Shown piece after piece: positions 1 through 9,912 of a stretch of DNA of 64,000 nt. The position numbers were made by a program, and so were the translations under genes. Numbering within the stretch: position 1 is the stretch's first letter; every line of letters starts with the position of its first letter. The notes under the pieces are model-generated. The model saw nothing but the letters and a program-made list of their open reading frames with translations. It made no database searches and was not told the DNA's origin. Origin of the DNA: Paenibacillus silvestris (GTDB taxonomy: Bacteria; Bacillota; Bacilli; Paenibacillales; NBRC-103111); contig NZ_WTUZ01000014.1 in the NCBI RefSeq assembly GCF_009882985.1, positions 12,017 to 76,016 of the forward strand, given 5' to 3'.

Positions 1-132
1 TTGATTCCCACATTCCGTGGAGATTAAGGTTCTTTTGCACTCGGCGCCCGAGGCTGTCCGTTCGCATTCGCACTTACCGCTTTTTTCCATTAGAATGAAT
101 GTTAGAAATTTATCGCAAGCAGGTGACTCCTT

Positions 133-828
133 ATGTTTAAAATATTGCTGATCGAAGATGATGCCACTCTCTTCACGGAAGTGAAGGACCGCCTTGCTCA
201 GTGGTCTTACGATGTGCATGGCATAACAGATTTTGGCCGGGTCATTGAAACGTTCGCAGCCATGAAGCCGGATCTCGTAATTATTGATATTCAACTCCCG
301 AAATTCGACGGCTTCCATTGGTGCCGAATGATTCGAACTCACTCCAATGTCCCCATTGTTTTCTTGTCCTCACGCGATCATCCAACGGACATGGTGATGT
401 CGATGCAGCTTGGCGCTGATGATTTCATCCAGAAGCCGTTTCATTTCGACGTGCTTATCGCCAAAATTCATGCCATTCTTCGCCGGGTCTATAACTACAA
501 CACAGAGCCGCTCAAGCTGAAAACCTGGTGTGGTGCTACGATCGATTACGAAAAAAATACGGTGACTAACGAGGCTGGTACGATCGAATTAACGAAAAAT
601 GAAATTTTCATTCTTAGATTCCTAATTGAACGTAAGAATACAATCGTTACCCGGGACATCATCATTAACAGCCTCTGGGACGACCAGCGGTTCGTCAGCG
701 ACAACACCTTAACTGTGAATGTTAATCGTCTTCGGAAAACGCTGGACGAGCTCGGGTTAGGCCGTTTTATCGAAACAAAGGTCGGACAAGGCTATATGGC
801 CACGGAAGAGGCTCATTTCCATGATTAG
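133..828 (+). CDS. BceR-like response regulator
   Basis: DNA-binding response regulator of the OmpR/PhoB class, 231 aa. The receiver domain fills residues 1-115, with the acidic pair D9/D10, the probable phospho-acceptor D52 and the conserved K101. A winged-helix effector domain follows (about 130-225). The next gene overlaps its end by 8 bp and encodes a kinase without a sensor domain; an ABC transporter pair then follows. That is the layout of Bacillales BceRS-BceAB modules, where the regulator turns on the transporter genes when the transporter meets a peptide antibiotic. An AGGTGA ribosome site precedes the ATG. The exact peptide specificity cannot be read from sequence. Confidence 0.93.
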   Translation: MFKILLIEDDATLFTEVKDRLAQWSYDVHGITDFGRVIETFAAMKPDLVIIDIQLPKFDGFHWCRMIRTHSNVPIVFLSSRDHPTDMVMSMQLGADDFIQKPFHFDVLIAKIHAILRRVYNYNTEPLKLKTWCGATIDYEKNTVTNEAGTIELTKNEIFILRFLIERKNTIVTRDIIINSLWDDQRFVSDNTLTVNVNRLRKTLDELGLGRFIETKVGQGYMATEEAHFHD

Positions 829-1831
829 ACGCTATCTCGTCGAAAGAAGAAGCTGGCTCCTTTTCTTTTTATCCGTACAGACCCTTGTTCTCCTTATTGC
901 CTTTCTGGATAAAGCCATTCCATTTGGACCTATTCTCTACATTGTCTTTCTGACCACAACGTTATTTCTGATCTTTTTCGTTTTTCGCTATAACAAAGAA
1001 ACTCACTTCTATAAGCAGCTTGAGCAGCGAAATAACAACCTGGACCTTACCAGTATCGAAGGTGCGGATACTCCCTTGGAGTCTATCGTAGAGACCAGCA
1101 TGAGGAATCTGTCCGAACATCTCCGTCAATCCGCGTCTTGGCATCAGGTGGCGTTGGAACAAGAGAAGGACGATTTGCTCGCATGGATTCATGAAGTCAA
1201 AACACCGCTAACAGCCATGCGGCTAATGATGGACCGTCTGGAAGATGAGACGATGAAAACCGCATTAACCTACGAATGGCTAAGGATTCACCTTCTCTTG
1301 GACAGGCAGCTTCATCAGAAACGACTCCCGTTCATGGAGAACGACCTGTATATCGAGCAGGTGAATTTGGAATCATTGACCTATGCAGAAATTAAGACGC
1401 TCAAGACATGGTGCATCCAAAAAGGCATCGGCTTCGATGTTGATTTCGAAGTGACGGAAGTGCTGAGCGATGCCAAATGGCTCGCTTTCATTCTGCGTCA
1501 GTTGGTGACGAACGCCGTGAAGTACAGTGATCCTCATGCTGCGGAGATCATTATCCGGAGCCGGCGCGACAACGAACGGACGATCCTTGAGGTCATCGAC
1601 CATGGCCGCGGGATCGAGCCTAAGGATCTGTCGCGCATCTTCGACAAGGGCTTCACCTCCACAGCTTGGCATCAAGATAGCGCCGCTACGGGGATGGGCC
1701 TCTATTTGGCGAAGAAAGCTGCCGAGTCGATGCTTATTCAGATCACCGTAAGCTCGGAGCCTGGCTCCGGCACAACCTTCACCCTCACCTTCCCACAGCC
1801 GAATGAGGTCATGCGCATAACAGGCATGTGA
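821..1831 (+). CDS. BceS-like intramembrane-sensing histidine kinase
   Basis: Sensor histidine kinase, 336 aa. Two membrane helices (about residues 12-30 and 36-56) are joined by only a few residues, so there is no extracellular sensing domain. This is typical of intramembrane-sensing kinases that read the state of a partner ABC transporter. The phospho-acceptor is H124 in the IHEVKTPL H-box. The ATPase domain carries N231 (TNAVKYS), the DHGRGIEP motif near 260 and a glycine-rich [10 protein letters not shown] motif near 290. It overlaps the response regulator gene and should phosphorylate that protein. Confidence 0.92.
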   Translation: MIRRYLVERRSWLLFFLSVQTLVLLIAFLDKAIPFGPILYIVFLTTTLFLIFFVFRYNKETHFYKQLEQRNNNLDLTSIEGADTPLESIVETSMRNLSEHLRQSASWHQVALEQEKDDLLAWIHEVKTPLTAMRLMMDRLEDETMKTALTYEWLRIHLLLDRQLHQKRLPFMENDLYIEQVNLESLTYAEIKTLKTWCIQKGIGFDVDFEVTEVLSDAKWLAFILRQLVTNAVKYSDPHAAEIIIRSRRDNERTILEVIDHGRGIEPKDLSRIFDKGFTSTAWHQDSAATGMGLYLAKKAAESMLIQITVSSEPGSGTTFTLTFPQPNEVMRITGM

Positions 1832-1848
1832 CAGCTTTGTCACATGCC
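1823..1848. promoter_or_regulatory. BceR-type operator dyad upstream of the ABC pair
   Basis: A perfect 10-bp inverted repeat (GGCATGTGAC, loop AGCTTT, GTCACATGCC) begins inside the last codons of the kinase gene. Its core at 1829-1842 reads TGACA-N4-TGTCA, close to the TNACA-N4-TGTAA pattern known for BceR-like regulators. A good -10 (TATAAT, 1896-1901) lies about 60 bp downstream without a good -35, as expected for an activator-dependent promoter. The hairpin could also act as a weak terminator. Confidence 0.6.
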
Positions 1849-1929
1849 CTTCTTCTTTGTTCGCCCAATCGAGGGAATAATGGGTCAGCTCTTTTTATAA
1901 TAAAGCTAACGAATAAAGGAGTGTGTGTA

Positions 1930-2691
1930 ATGACAATTCTCGAAGCAGTGAAAGTTCATAAAAGCTACGGCAACAAATACAACAAGCAAGAAGTGCTGAA
2001 AGGTCTCGATATCCGTATTGAAAAAGGGGAGTTCGTCAGTATTATGGGGGCGTCAGGCTCGGGGAAAACCACCTTGCTGAATGTGCTTTCCTCTATTGAT
2101 AAGGTTAGCCAGGGCTCCATTCAAATCGAGGGCAAAGAGATTACGACTTTGAAGGAAAAGCAGCTAGCCGAGTTTCGCAAACGGCATTTGGGATTTATTT
2201 TCCAGGATTATAATCTGCTCGATACCTTGACCGTCAAAGAAAACATTCTTCTGCCGCTTTCCATTACCAAAACTTCGAAACAGGACGCCGAGACCAAATT
2301 TCATATAGTCGCGACTGAGTTGGGCATTTATGAAATCAAGGATAAGTACCCGAATGAGATTTCGGGCGGGCAGAAACAGCGGACCTCCGCGGCCAGAGCG
2401 TTCGTTCATGAGCCAGGCCTTATTTTCGCAGACGAACCGACGGGGGCACTCGACTCCAAATCCGCATCGGATTTACTGCATAAGCTGAGTAATATGAACG
2501 AGAAGCGGAAGGCGACCATCGTCATGGTCACGCACGACTCCGTCGCTGCCAGCTACGGGAGCCGGGTTATTTTCATCAAAGACGGGCAAATGTACACGCA
2601 GCTTTATAAAGGGCAGGAGTCCAGACAAACTTTCTTTCAAGATATTATGAAAACTCAGGCAGTTCTAGGCGGTGTTCAGAATGAGCATTAA
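1930..2691 (+). CDS. BceA-like ABC transporter ATPase
   Basis: ATP-binding subunit of a BceAB-type transporter, 253 aa from the ATG that follows an AAAGGAG ribosome site. The reading frame is open further upstream, but that part has no ribosome site and would include the operator. Walker A (GASGSGKTT) is at about 40-48, the Q-loop FQDYNLLD near 91, the signature SGGQKQR near 145-151, Walker B LIFADE at 164-169 and the H-loop histidine at 202. It energises the downstream permease, which removes peptide antibiotics from their lipid II-cycle targets in Bacillus homologues. The stop overlaps the permease start. Confidence 0.93.
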   Translation: MTILEAVKVHKSYGNKYNKQEVLKGLDIRIEKGEFVSIMGASGSGKTTLLNVLSSIDKVSQGSIQIEGKEITTLKEKQLAEFRKRHLGFIFQDYNLLDTLTVKENILLPLSITKTSKQDAETKFHIVATELGIYEIKDKYPNEISGGQKQRTSAARAFVHEPGLIFADEPTGALDSKSASDLLHKLSNMNEKRKATIVMVTHDSVAASYGSRVIFIKDGQMYTQLYKGQESRQTFFQDIMKTQAVLGGVQNEH

Positions 2692-4627
2692 CCAGCTGAT
2701 TTTTCAAAATTTGAAAGCGAACATCAAGCATTACTATTTGTATATATTTGCTTTGATGTTCAGCGTCGCCCTTTACTTTGCATTCGTCACTTTGCAATAC
2801 GATCCCGCTTTGGATCAGACCAGGGGCTCCATTAAAGGAGCAGCCGCCATCAAATCAGCATCAGTCCTGCTAATCGCGATTGTCGCCATCTTCAACCTGT
2901 ATGCCAACAACATCTTCGTCAAAAGGCGCAGCAAAGAAATCGGCTTGTTACAGCTGATCGGCATGACGAAAACGTCGATTTTCCGTATCCTCAGCACAGA
3001 AAATTTCATCCTGTATTTCAGTTCCCTGCTTATAGGAAGCTTCATCGGGTTCTCCGTGTCGAAGTTGATTCTGATGGTTTTATTCCAAATTACAGGTGTT
3101 AATGCGATCGCAACGCTCCACTTCTCGACTCAGGCGTTAGTCCAGACACTTGTTGTGTTCGTTGCCGTCTATTTGCTTATCATGCTAGTTAACTATGTGT
3201 TCATTAAAAGACAAACCATTCTGTCATTGTTCCGAGCTTCCACCTCAACAGAGATCAAAGTAAAGCGGATGTCCTATACAGAAGCCGTCCTTGGTTTGAT
3301 TGGCCTTGCACTCATTCTGCTAGGGTATTACGTTTCGTCTAAGTTGTTCGGTGGTGATTTCACCACGATGGTCGAGCTGTTCTCAGCGATGATCTTTATT
3401 TTGGCTTCGGTTATTATCGGCTCTTATCTATTTTATAGAGGCTCTGTTCGCATGCTGCTTAATGTCATTCGCAAGAAGAGAAACGGTTATTTGAATGTTC
3501 GTGAAGTCCTTTCACTCTCTTCCATTATGTTTCGGATGAAATCCAATGCCCTGCTGCTAACCGTCATTACAACCGTATCCGCATTAGCCATCGCTTTGCT
3601 GTCTTTAAGCTACATTGCCTACTATTCTGCGGAAAAAACAGCAAAAAACGATGTACCGGCCCATTTCTCCATCATTCAAAAGGAAGATGCCGACAAGTTC
3701 AAGGCAGCGCTGGATGGCCGCCACATTTCGCATAGCGATACGAACATTGAAGTGATACAAACAAAAGCTAACATAAAGGGCATTCTCGCGGGAAATATGA
3801 ACGGGCTTATGGTTGATCCGAGCAGCATGATGCTTTCCGTAATCAGCGATGTAAATACACCTTTCTACAACGTGACACCCGAACAAACTATATTCACTGG
3901 AACCAATGATCTGTTGAGTAAATTTATGAGCTTTAAAGAAGCCGGGCAAATCGAGTTAGCCGGACAGCAACGCACTACCCCGCTCACCTATTTAGGCTCG
4001 AAGAAGACGTCCCTGGTCTCTTGGTACTTCACAAATGGCGGCATGCCCGTTGCCATCGTAGACGACTCCGTCTTTCAGCGGCTAAAACAGGATCTAGTTC
4101 CCTCGCTGCAAAAAAAGTCCGCAACGTATCAGGGCATCGATATTGTGAACGGGGCTGAGCTGCAAACAGCTAACCAGATTTTCGGAGAATTAGGCTTAGA
4201 TATAGATGATCGCGGAGATTCCCGCTTAACTAGCATGCTTAACCAGAAGAATAGAATGGGACTTACGATGTTCATCGTTGGCTTTCTGGGTCTTACTTTC
4301 CTGATCACATCAGGCTGCATCCTCTATTTCAAACAGATGGATGAGAGCGAAGACGAAAAACCGACCTACACCATTTTACGAAAACTCGGCTACACGCAGG
4401 AGGATTTATTAAAGGGAATTCGCCGCAAGCAGCTATTTAACTTCGGAATCCCGCTTGTTGTAGGCCTTTCTCATAGTTACTTCGCCGTTCAATCCGGCTG
4501 GTTCATGTTCGGAGCTGAACTGTGGACACCCATGATATTGGTCATGGTGCTGTATACCGCCTTATACTCCGTCTTCGGATTCCTTTCCGTACAGCATTAT
4601 AAGAAAGTTATCCGCAGAGCGCTTTGA
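2681..4627 (+). CDS. BceB-like ABC transporter permease
   Basis: FtsX/BceB-type permease of about 648 aa. One helix near the N-terminus is followed by clusters of membrane segments, a large extracytoplasmic stretch between roughly residues 310 and 520, and three final helices. This arrangement is typical of BceB, whose large outer domain determines peptide recognition and signals to the kinase. I chose ATG 2681, which overlaps the ATPase stop by 11 bp with AGGCGGTG seven bases upstream; a GTG nine bases earlier is an alternative. The gene converges on the sigma factor gene with only about 20 bp between them and no clear terminator. Confidence 0.91.
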   Translation: MSINQLIFQNLKANIKHYYLYIFALMFSVALYFAFVTLQYDPALDQTRGSIKGAAAIKSASVLLIAIVAIFNLYANNIFVKRRSKEIGLLQLIGMTKTSIFRILSTENFILYFSSLLIGSFIGFSVSKLILMVLFQITGVNAIATLHFSTQALVQTLVVFVAVYLLIMLVNYVFIKRQTILSLFRASTSTEIKVKRMSYTEAVLGLIGLALILLGYYVSSKLFGGDFTTMVELFSAMIFILASVIIGSYLFYRGSVRMLLNVIRKKRNGYLNVREVLSLSSIMFRMKSNALLLTVITTVSALAIALLSLSYIAYYSAEKTAKNDVPAHFSIIQKEDADKFKAALDGRHISHSDTNIEVIQTKANIKGILAGNMNGLMVDPSSMMLSVISDVNTPFYNVTPEQTIFTGTNDLLSKFMSFKEAGQIELAGQQRTTPLTYLGSKKTSLVSWYFTNGGMPVAIVDDSVFQRLKQDLVPSLQKKSATYQGIDIVNGAELQTANQIFGELGLDIDDRGDSRLTSMLNQKNRMGLTMFIVGFLGLTFLITSGCILYFKQMDESEDEKPTYTILRKLGYTQEDLLKGIRRKQLFNFGIPLVVGLSHSYFAVQSGWFMFGAELWTPMILVMVLYTALYSVFGFLSVQHYKKVIRRAL

Positions 4628-4647
4628 TAGACGATTTATCCAATTAT

Positions 4648-5574
4648 TTAAACAGTTTCATCCGCTACATGTCTTAACTTATCAGGGTTCACAACCAAAT
4701 AGACAGCCGCAATCTGGCCATCTTCAATATGGAAAGTCATCACATTGTTCGGCTGTCTATCCTGATATGCAACGACACCCAATTGTCCATTGACAGTCGC
4801 CAACTCAAAGCTAAAGCCACTCGGAACTTTGGACAATACGCCTGATAGAAACATCGCAATACGTTCTGCTCCCTCAATAGGCCGAATTGCCGCTCTAACC
4901 TTGCCCCCACCGTCGGAATATAGGACAGCTTCTGTTTTCACGATGCTTAGCAATTGAGCCATATTGCCGGAAATTAAGGCATGGACGAATTGCTCAACGA
5001 TAGCGTTAGCCTGATCCTCCACTGGCTGTTTAAGCCTTATGCTCCCCATCCCCATATTCTCGTCATCCTGATTGGCGAAGGCGCTAATTGCGCTTTTGGC
5101 TCTGCGGAAAATCTGACGGCAGTTCACGCTGCTTTTTTCAACAATGTCAGCAATTTCCTCATAGTCATATTGCAGTACTTCCCTTAATAGGAAGACTGCT
5201 CTCTCTACCCAAGTTAGCTGCTGCAGCAGTAACAGGTAAGCGGTGGATAAGGACTCTTTTTGCGTATAAAATAGTTCTGGCGCATCGCGCGCTCTCTCCG
5301 TCCCCACAAGTGGTTCCGGCAGCCACGGGCCTACATAGACTTCGCGAATTTTGCTCGCGGAACGCAGGTTGTCGATGCAGCGGTTGGTCACCATTTTGCA
5401 TAGATAAGCTTTAGGATTCTGGATACCCTGCGGATTTCTCTCATTCATATATAGAAAAGTTTCTTGGACGATATCCTCGGCATCCATAACGCTACCCAGC
5501 ATCCGATAAGCTAACGTGAACAAAAGCGGTTTATACGCTGTATACATCTGCTCGGCATTCCCAGCAGTTTCCAT
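4648..5574 (-). CDS. ECF41-family RNA polymerase sigma factor
   Basis: Extracytoplasmic-function sigma factor of 308 aa. Sigma-2 spans about 10-75 and sigma-4 about 115-165, followed by a SnoaL-like C-terminal extension. Three signatures of group ECF41 are present: WLPEPL in the linker (84-89), DGGGKV at the start of the extension (221-226) and NPDKL near the end (296-300). In ECF41 the fused C-terminal domain controls sigma activity instead of an anti-sigma factor. The gene sits 26 bp behind a FAD oxidoreductase, matching the known link of ECF41 with an oxidoreductase, decarboxylase or epimerase partner. Confidence 0.92.
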   Translation of the reverse strand: METAGNAEQMYTAYKPLLFTLAYRMLGSVMDAEDIVQETFLYMNERNPQGIQNPKAYLCKMVTNRCIDNLRSASKIREVYVGPWLPEPLVGTERARDAPELFYTQKESLSTAYLLLLQQLTWVERAVFLLREVLQYDYEEIADIVEKSSVNCRQIFRRAKSAISAFANQDDENMGMGSIRLKQPVEDQANAIVEQFVHALISGNMAQLLSIVKTEAVLYSDGGGKVRAAIRPIEGAERIAMFLSGVLSKVPSGFSFELATVNGQLGVVAYQDRQPNNVMTFHIEDGQIAAVYLVVNPDKLRHVADETV

Positions 5575-5600
5575 AGCTCACACCTCCTGCTATTGCCATT

Positions 5601-6905
5601 TTACGCCATGCGGCTGCTCTTTAAAATAGCGGCCGCAGCCCGCTTGGCGCTTGCTGCCGATGCATCGGCGAGCATTTCGCCGTGCGTGACCCAATCTCCG
5701 GCCACATAGAGGCCGCCGACCCCCTCAACTGCCGGCCCCGTGAACCGGCTCGACCTTCCTCGATGCAGCGTGTCGTGGACAACGGTGATATTAGGAAGGA
5801 ATTGCCGTGCCACTACCTCATCTTCCCAACCGGGATGGAGGGTATTCATCGCTGCGGTGAGCATGCGCTCATCAGCTTTCGGATCACTTTCGCCTGGACC
5901 ATTATACTTGACCAAATGCACAACCAAGGTGCCATTGTCGCTTAATTGCGCGTTCAACGTATGGTGAGAGAAGAAAATTGGTTGATCAAGACCCATAGCA
6001 ACGTCTCGCCCGCCTTCAGGCAATTTCCTCAATCCAAGATCCAAGCATGCCGCCATGGATGGACGAGCTTCATCCTTCCACTGTTTGAGCAGGGTCCGAT
6101 CAGCCGCATCGCTTACTAACTTATAAGTCTCTGACGGCGAGGCGGTGCTGATGACATTAGCTGCTTGGATATGCTCCCCCTCGGCAAGCATAAGTTTTTT
6201 TACCCTACCATTTTCCAGCACAATTTCTTTGACATCTTTCCCGCTTATGAGTTGTACACCCGCTTGGATGGCTTTGTCTCTTAGCTGATCCACAATCGTT
6301 TGCCAACCTCCATGAAGGTAAAGGACACCCTTTAAAGCACGCTGCAACTGAGCCAACGCCGCCCCAGCTAGCTGAAAGTCGGGATCCTGCGCGTAGGTAG
6401 CCGTTCGGCATAGCGAGTAAAAGACGTGACGGACCATCGGGTCCGAAATCTCGGCCTCCGCCCAGTCTCTCAGGCTCAGGTCAGGGATGCGGTTGGCATC
6501 CATTCTGGCAAGCTTCATCACGAGCTTCATGAGCTGCATTTTACCCGACCACGTCAGCAGCTTCGAAGTCAGCATACTGGTGAGACTTGCAGGCATGGGA
6601 ACAATTCGGTTGTTCCACATCGCCTTAATGTTGGATGAAGGCTTTCCTCCATCTAATTGGATTCCGAGCTCCGTCAAAACCGCATACGCTTGCCCTGCAC
6701 GATACAAGGCATGCCCGCCCAGATTAAAAAAGGCGCCGTTCTTCTTATTCGTCATCGCCCGGCCTCCCAAGCGCGCAGCTCTTTCAAATATAACCACCTT
6801 TTGCCCGCCCTTTGCCAGTTCGATAGCTGCGATTAGTCCTGCCAAACCACCGCCTATTACCGCTGTGTCGTATTGCTTTAATTCGGATTTATGCAACTCC
6901 GTCAT
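5601..6905 (-). CDS. FAD-dependent oxidoreductase, likely ECF41 partner
   Basis: Flavoprotein of 434 aa of the amine oxidase/phytoene desaturase-like superfamily. An N-terminal Rossmann motif GGGLAGL (about 18-24) ends in the acidic ERAARLGGRA segment, and a C-terminal GLYVAGDWV motif contacts FAD. The substrate is unknown. The start is the ATG behind GGAGGCGATGGAGC; the frame is open 135 bp further upstream, but that stretch contains the predicted ECF41 promoter. It is the first gene of a two-gene unit with the sigma factor. Confidence 0.85.
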   Translation of the reverse strand: MTELHKSELKQYDTAVIGGGLAGLIAAIELAKGGQKVVIFERAARLGGRAMTNKKNGAFFNLGGHALYRAGQAYAVLTELGIQLDGGKPSSNIKAMWNNRIVPMPASLTSMLTSKLLTWSGKMQLMKLVMKLARMDANRIPDLSLRDWAEAEISDPMVRHVFYSLCRTATYAQDPDFQLAGAALAQLQRALKGVLYLHGGWQTIVDQLRDKAIQAGVQLISGKDVKEIVLENGRVKKLMLAEGEHIQAANVISTASPSETYKLVSDAADRTLLKQWKDEARPSMAACLDLGLRKLPEGGRDVAMGLDQPIFFSHHTLNAQLSDNGTLVVHLVKYNGPGESDPKADERMLTAAMNTLHPGWEDEVVARQFLPNITVVHDTLHRGRSSRFTGPAVEGVGGLYVAGDWVTHGEMLADASAASAKRAAAAILKSSRMA

Positions 6906-6941
6906 GCTCCATCGCCTCCGTTTTATCTTTTCATTACATAT

Positions 6942-6968
6942 GGCGAGTGAGGCTGGCGTTTTGTGACA
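6942..6968 (-). promoter_or_regulatory. Predicted ECF41-dependent promoter
   Basis: Read on the minus strand, TGTCACA is followed after exactly 16 bases by CGCC. The published ECF41 target is TGTCACA, about 16 bases, then CGTC, so only one base differs. The site lies 37 bp upstream of the FAD oxidoreductase start. The sigma factor would thus drive the partner enzyme and itself. Confidence 0.65.
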
Positions 6969-7017
6969 GTGGGAGCAGCTGAACGGATCGTTTCTACTGT
7001 CCGAGTCCCCGCGAAGC

Positions 7018-7055
7018 ACAAAAAAACCTCCAACCCGCATAAGCAGAGTTGGAGG
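7018..7055 (-). terminator. Terminator of the ABC-2 exporter operon
   Basis: Stem CCTCCAAC/GTTGGAGG with a run of T on the minus strand, directly after the last permease gene. Confidence 0.8.
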
Positions 7056-7071
7056 CCAAAGCGAAGCGATT

Positions 7072-7860
7072 CTACGATCCCGCGCCGCGGTAACGTTTCA
7101 CGCCAATATTCCAAACCGTAATACCAATAAAGCTGAAAATAACACCCATGACCGGCGTCAGCAGCGCGAACCACTTCCAGTTGGCCGGATCTATGAAGTA
7201 CGCCGCAGGATAAAAGCCAACGAACGCGAACGGCAATATCCACGTCAAAATACTGCGAAGCAGCTTATTGTAAATCGTAGCCGGATAACGTCCATAGTTC
7301 TGGATGTTCCAAATCAGCGGCAGAATGCCCGTAGGCGCATCAGAGTAAAAACCAAGCGCCGTCAGCGAGATGTACACACCAGCATAGATCAGGATCGAGC
7401 CCACAACCATCAGGATAAAAATCAGCGGATCATGCCAATGGAATGGAAGCCCTAACTTGACCCAAGAGTAGATCATAACAATCAGCCCAGCCAACGCACT
7501 GAACAAAGATGATGGACTGAGATTCTCCAGCATCAGCTGCCATAAGTTGTAAGCCGGACGGGTGAGAATGCGATCCATTTCCCCTTTAACAATATATCGT
7601 TCACTGAAGCCCCACAGATTAAAAAAAGTGATGAATATGCCATAGGGGATCATAAAATAGCCGTAAATGAACAAAATTTGTTCTTGATTCCAGCCGCCGA
7701 GCGATTGTGTTTGCAAAAAAACGACGAGAATGAAGAATAAGTTGAGCCCATTGAACATCAAATCGGAAATCACATCAATCCAGAAGTCGGATCGGTAGGT
7801 GAGGCGGGTTTTCATGTAATTTTTCAGATACTCAACAACTAGGGAGACATAGAACGCCAT
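7072..7860 (-). CDS. ABC-2 type transporter permease (DUF990-like)
   Basis: Integral membrane protein of 262 aa with about six hydrophobic segments and no ATPase motifs. It resembles the ABC-2 family permeases (PF06182-type) that occur as pairs next to a NatA-like ATPase. Only 3 bp separate it from the upstream permease, and GGGGGGTT just before the ATG is a good ribosome site. The pair probably forms the channel of an exporter for an unidentified, possibly amphipathic, substrate. Confidence 0.82.
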   Translation of the reverse strand: MAFYVSLVVEYLKNYMKTRLTYRSDFWIDVISDLMFNGLNLFFILVVFLQTQSLGGWNQEQILFIYGYFMIPYGIFITFFNLWGFSERYIVKGEMDRILTRPAYNLWQLMLENLSPSSLFSALAGLIVMIYSWVKLGLPFHWHDPLIFILMVVGSILIYAGVYISLTALGFYSDAPTGILPLIWNIQNYGRYPATIYNKLLRSILTWILPFAFVGFYPAAYFIDPANWKWFALLTPVMGVIFSFIGITVWNIGVKRYRGAGS

Positions 7861-7863
7861 GTG

Positions 7864-8658
7864 TTAACCCCCCTGTACGAATAAACGTGTTTTGGATTTG
7901 ACCCAGAGAACAACCATGGGTACGAGCAGCAGCAAGAACCAAAGAACCTGTATACCGAGATTTTGAACAATGGCGGCACCCGCAATTTTCCCTGTGAACA
8001 CTGCGCTCGGCAGGTACGTAATGGCCTGAAACGGAAGCCACTCAAGAATCGATTTGGACCATCCCGGGAAAAAGGAAATCGGAATAATCAACCCTGAAAA
8101 TAAGTCGACCGCAACGCGCTTCATGCGCATTAAGCCTTCGTTATTTTCCAGGAAGAAAGCAAACAACCCGGTGATGATATTAAGCTGCGTATTGATCAGG
8201 AAACTGAAAAACAGCATAACAAAGTAGATCACCCATAGGCCTGGATCGCTTGGGAACTCAATCGGCAGCAGCAGCCATATGAAAATCATGCCCGGCACGG
8301 TGAAGAGCAGCAAGCGGAAGACACCTTCTCCGAGTCCCTGCATCATTTTCACAAATACATAATTATATGGTCGAATGAATTGGATCGCTACGCTGCCGTC
8401 TCGAATTTCATTGGCAATTTCCCGATCCAAGTTATTGAAGTAAAACGCGCGCCCCATCCAGGAAACCGCGACATACGTCGTCATCTGGCCTAGGGTCAGG
8501 CCGCCGATCATCTCTTGACCGCCATAAATGGCTTTATAAACAAAATAATAGGACCCAATATTAAGAGCATAGATCAAAATGCCGCTATAGTAATTCACCC
8601 GATAAGCAAGCATCATGAGAAAACGCATGCGAATAACCTCTAGATACGCACTAAGCAT
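7864..8658 (-). CDS. ABC-2 type transporter permease
   Basis: Second membrane subunit, 264 aa, with about six predicted helices and a charged, mostly cytoplasmic N-terminus. Its start overlaps the ATPase stop by 8 bp, so the two are translationally coupled. The order ATPase, permease, permease with such tight spacing indicates one complex. The two permeases are not near-copies of each other, which suggests a heterodimeric channel. Confidence 0.82.
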   Translation of the reverse strand: MLSAYLEVIRMRFLMMLAYRVNYYSGILIYALNIGSYYFVYKAIYGGQEMIGGLTLGQMTTYVAVSWMGRAFYFNNLDREIANEIRDGSVAIQFIRPYNYVFVKMMQGLGEGVFRLLLFTVPGMIFIWLLLPIEFPSDPGLWVIYFVMLFFSFLINTQLNIITGLFAFFLENNEGLMRMKRVAVDLFSGLIIPISFFPGWSKSILEWLPFQAITYLPSAVFTGKIAGAAIVQNLGIQVLWFLLLLVPMVVLWVKSKTRLFVQGG

Positions 8659-9706
8659 GTGTGAAGGCTCCCTCTGGCTGCTTTGTTTCCTCTGGACGTT
8701 TCACATCAGCTGAACCTGCTTTATAGATTTCTCGTACGATGTCATCTGTGTTGGTTTCGTTGATTTTGATATCTTGAATTTGCAGAACACCGACCACTCG
8801 GCCTAGCACTTCAGATACGTTCGCACGCTCGTAAGGAATGAACACCTTCGCGGACAATTCGTTCTCAAGCTGCCACGCCACATCCAGACCACTTGTCAGC
8901 TCTTGCAGACGTGGTAATGTAATCGGATGCTCGAACTGGAGCACCACTTCCTTGCCTTTGCCCCACTTGGCTTTCAGCTCTTCCAGACCGCCATCATAAA
9001 TAATACGGCCGTCATCGAGCATAATAACACGCGAGCAAAGCGCCTCAATATCCTGCAAATCGTGCGTGGTCAGCAGGATCGTTGTCTCATAGCGCTGATT
9101 GAGTGATTTCAGGAATTCGCGAATTTCTGTTTTCACAACGATATCCAAACCGATGGTTGGTTCGTCTAAGAAGAGAATCGCCGGATTATGAATCAGCGAA
9201 GCCGCAAGCTCGCAGCGCATCCGCTGCCCCAGACTCAATTTACGGACAGGTCGTGACAGTAAATCGGCTAGTTGCAGGCGGTCGACAAGTTCGTCGAGGC
9301 GCTTTTTGTAGTCGGCTTCAGAGACACGATATACCTTTTTCAACAATTGAAAAGATTCTACAACACCGATATCCCACCAAAGTTGACTGCGCTGGCCGAA
9401 CACGACGCCGATCTCGGCAACGAACTTCTCGCGTTCTTTAAATGGAACGAAACCATTGACCTTGATACGGCCAGAGGTCGGTACGAGTATGCCGGTCAGC
9501 ATTTTGATCGTGGTTGATTTACCGGCGCCATTTTCACCGATATATCCGCAAATTTCGCCCTTTGGAATTTGAAAGCTGATGTCCTTCACGGCTGTAACAT
9601 GTTTGTACTCTCTATGGAATAAATCTTGGAAGGCGCCCTTCAGCCCCCCACGGCTCTGCTGAACTTGAAATTCTTTGCGAAGCAATTCTACATCTATGGC
9701 TAACAT
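8651..9706 (-). CDS. ABC exporter ATPase (NatA-like)
   Basis: ATP-binding protein of 351 aa from the ATG preceded by AGGAGGAAGTTC. Walker A GENGAGKST lies at about 57-65, the signature LSLGQRMRCELA is followed by Walker B ILFLDEPTIGLD, and an H-loop TTHD is present. The C-terminal 100 residues form the extension common to ABC-2 exporter ATPases. It is the first gene of the exporter operon. The region upstream is shared with the divergently transcribed LCP gene. Confidence 0.9.
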   Translation of the reverse strand: MLAIDVELLRKEFQVQQSRGGLKGAFQDLFHREYKHVTAVKDISFQIPKGEICGYIGENGAGKSTTIKMLTGILVPTSGRIKVNGFVPFKEREKFVAEIGVVFGQRSQLWWDIGVVESFQLLKKVYRVSEADYKKRLDELVDRLQLADLLSRPVRKLSLGQRMRCELAASLIHNPAILFLDEPTIGLDIVVKTEIREFLKSLNQRYETTILLTTHDLQDIEALCSRVIMLDDGRIIYDGGLEELKAKWGKGKEVVLQFEHPITLPRLQELTSGLDVAWQLENELSAKVFIPYERANVSEVLGRVVGVLQIQDIKINETNTDDIVREIYKAGSADVKRPEETKQPEGAFTHA

Positions 9707-9773
9707 GAACTTCCTCCTGTCTAGGTAGACTCGGCTACACTTGGCTACATATAACGGCAAATTTCGCCGTAAC

Positions 9774-9803
9774 TTGCTATCGAAGTTTCGTAGCATCTAT
9801 AAT
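9774..9803 (+). promoter_or_regulatory. Candidate sigma-A promoter for the LCP gene
   Basis: TTGCTA, 18 bases, then TATAAT, pointing to the LCP gene whose start is about 110 bp downstream. The ACGGC/GCCGT dyad at 9754-9770 just upstream could be an operator. Mapped by eye only. Confidence 0.4.
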
Positions 9804-9912
9804 ATGGATCATAAAGATAAAATGTACAACAACTGCACCAAACCCATGATACATGAATTCTGTAAGAAAAAAAAGTACAGATAATCCCTACCTTAGAAAG
9901 GAGCGCAGAACC

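Noticed and set aside
1373..1843. 156-codon minus-strand frame opposite the histidine kinase
   Set aside because: Shadow of the kinase coding region; no ribosome site or recognisable domain.
1828..1929. N-terminal extension of the BceA-like ATPase
   Set aside because: It would cover the operator and promoter; the ATG at 1930 has the ribosome site and family-like start.
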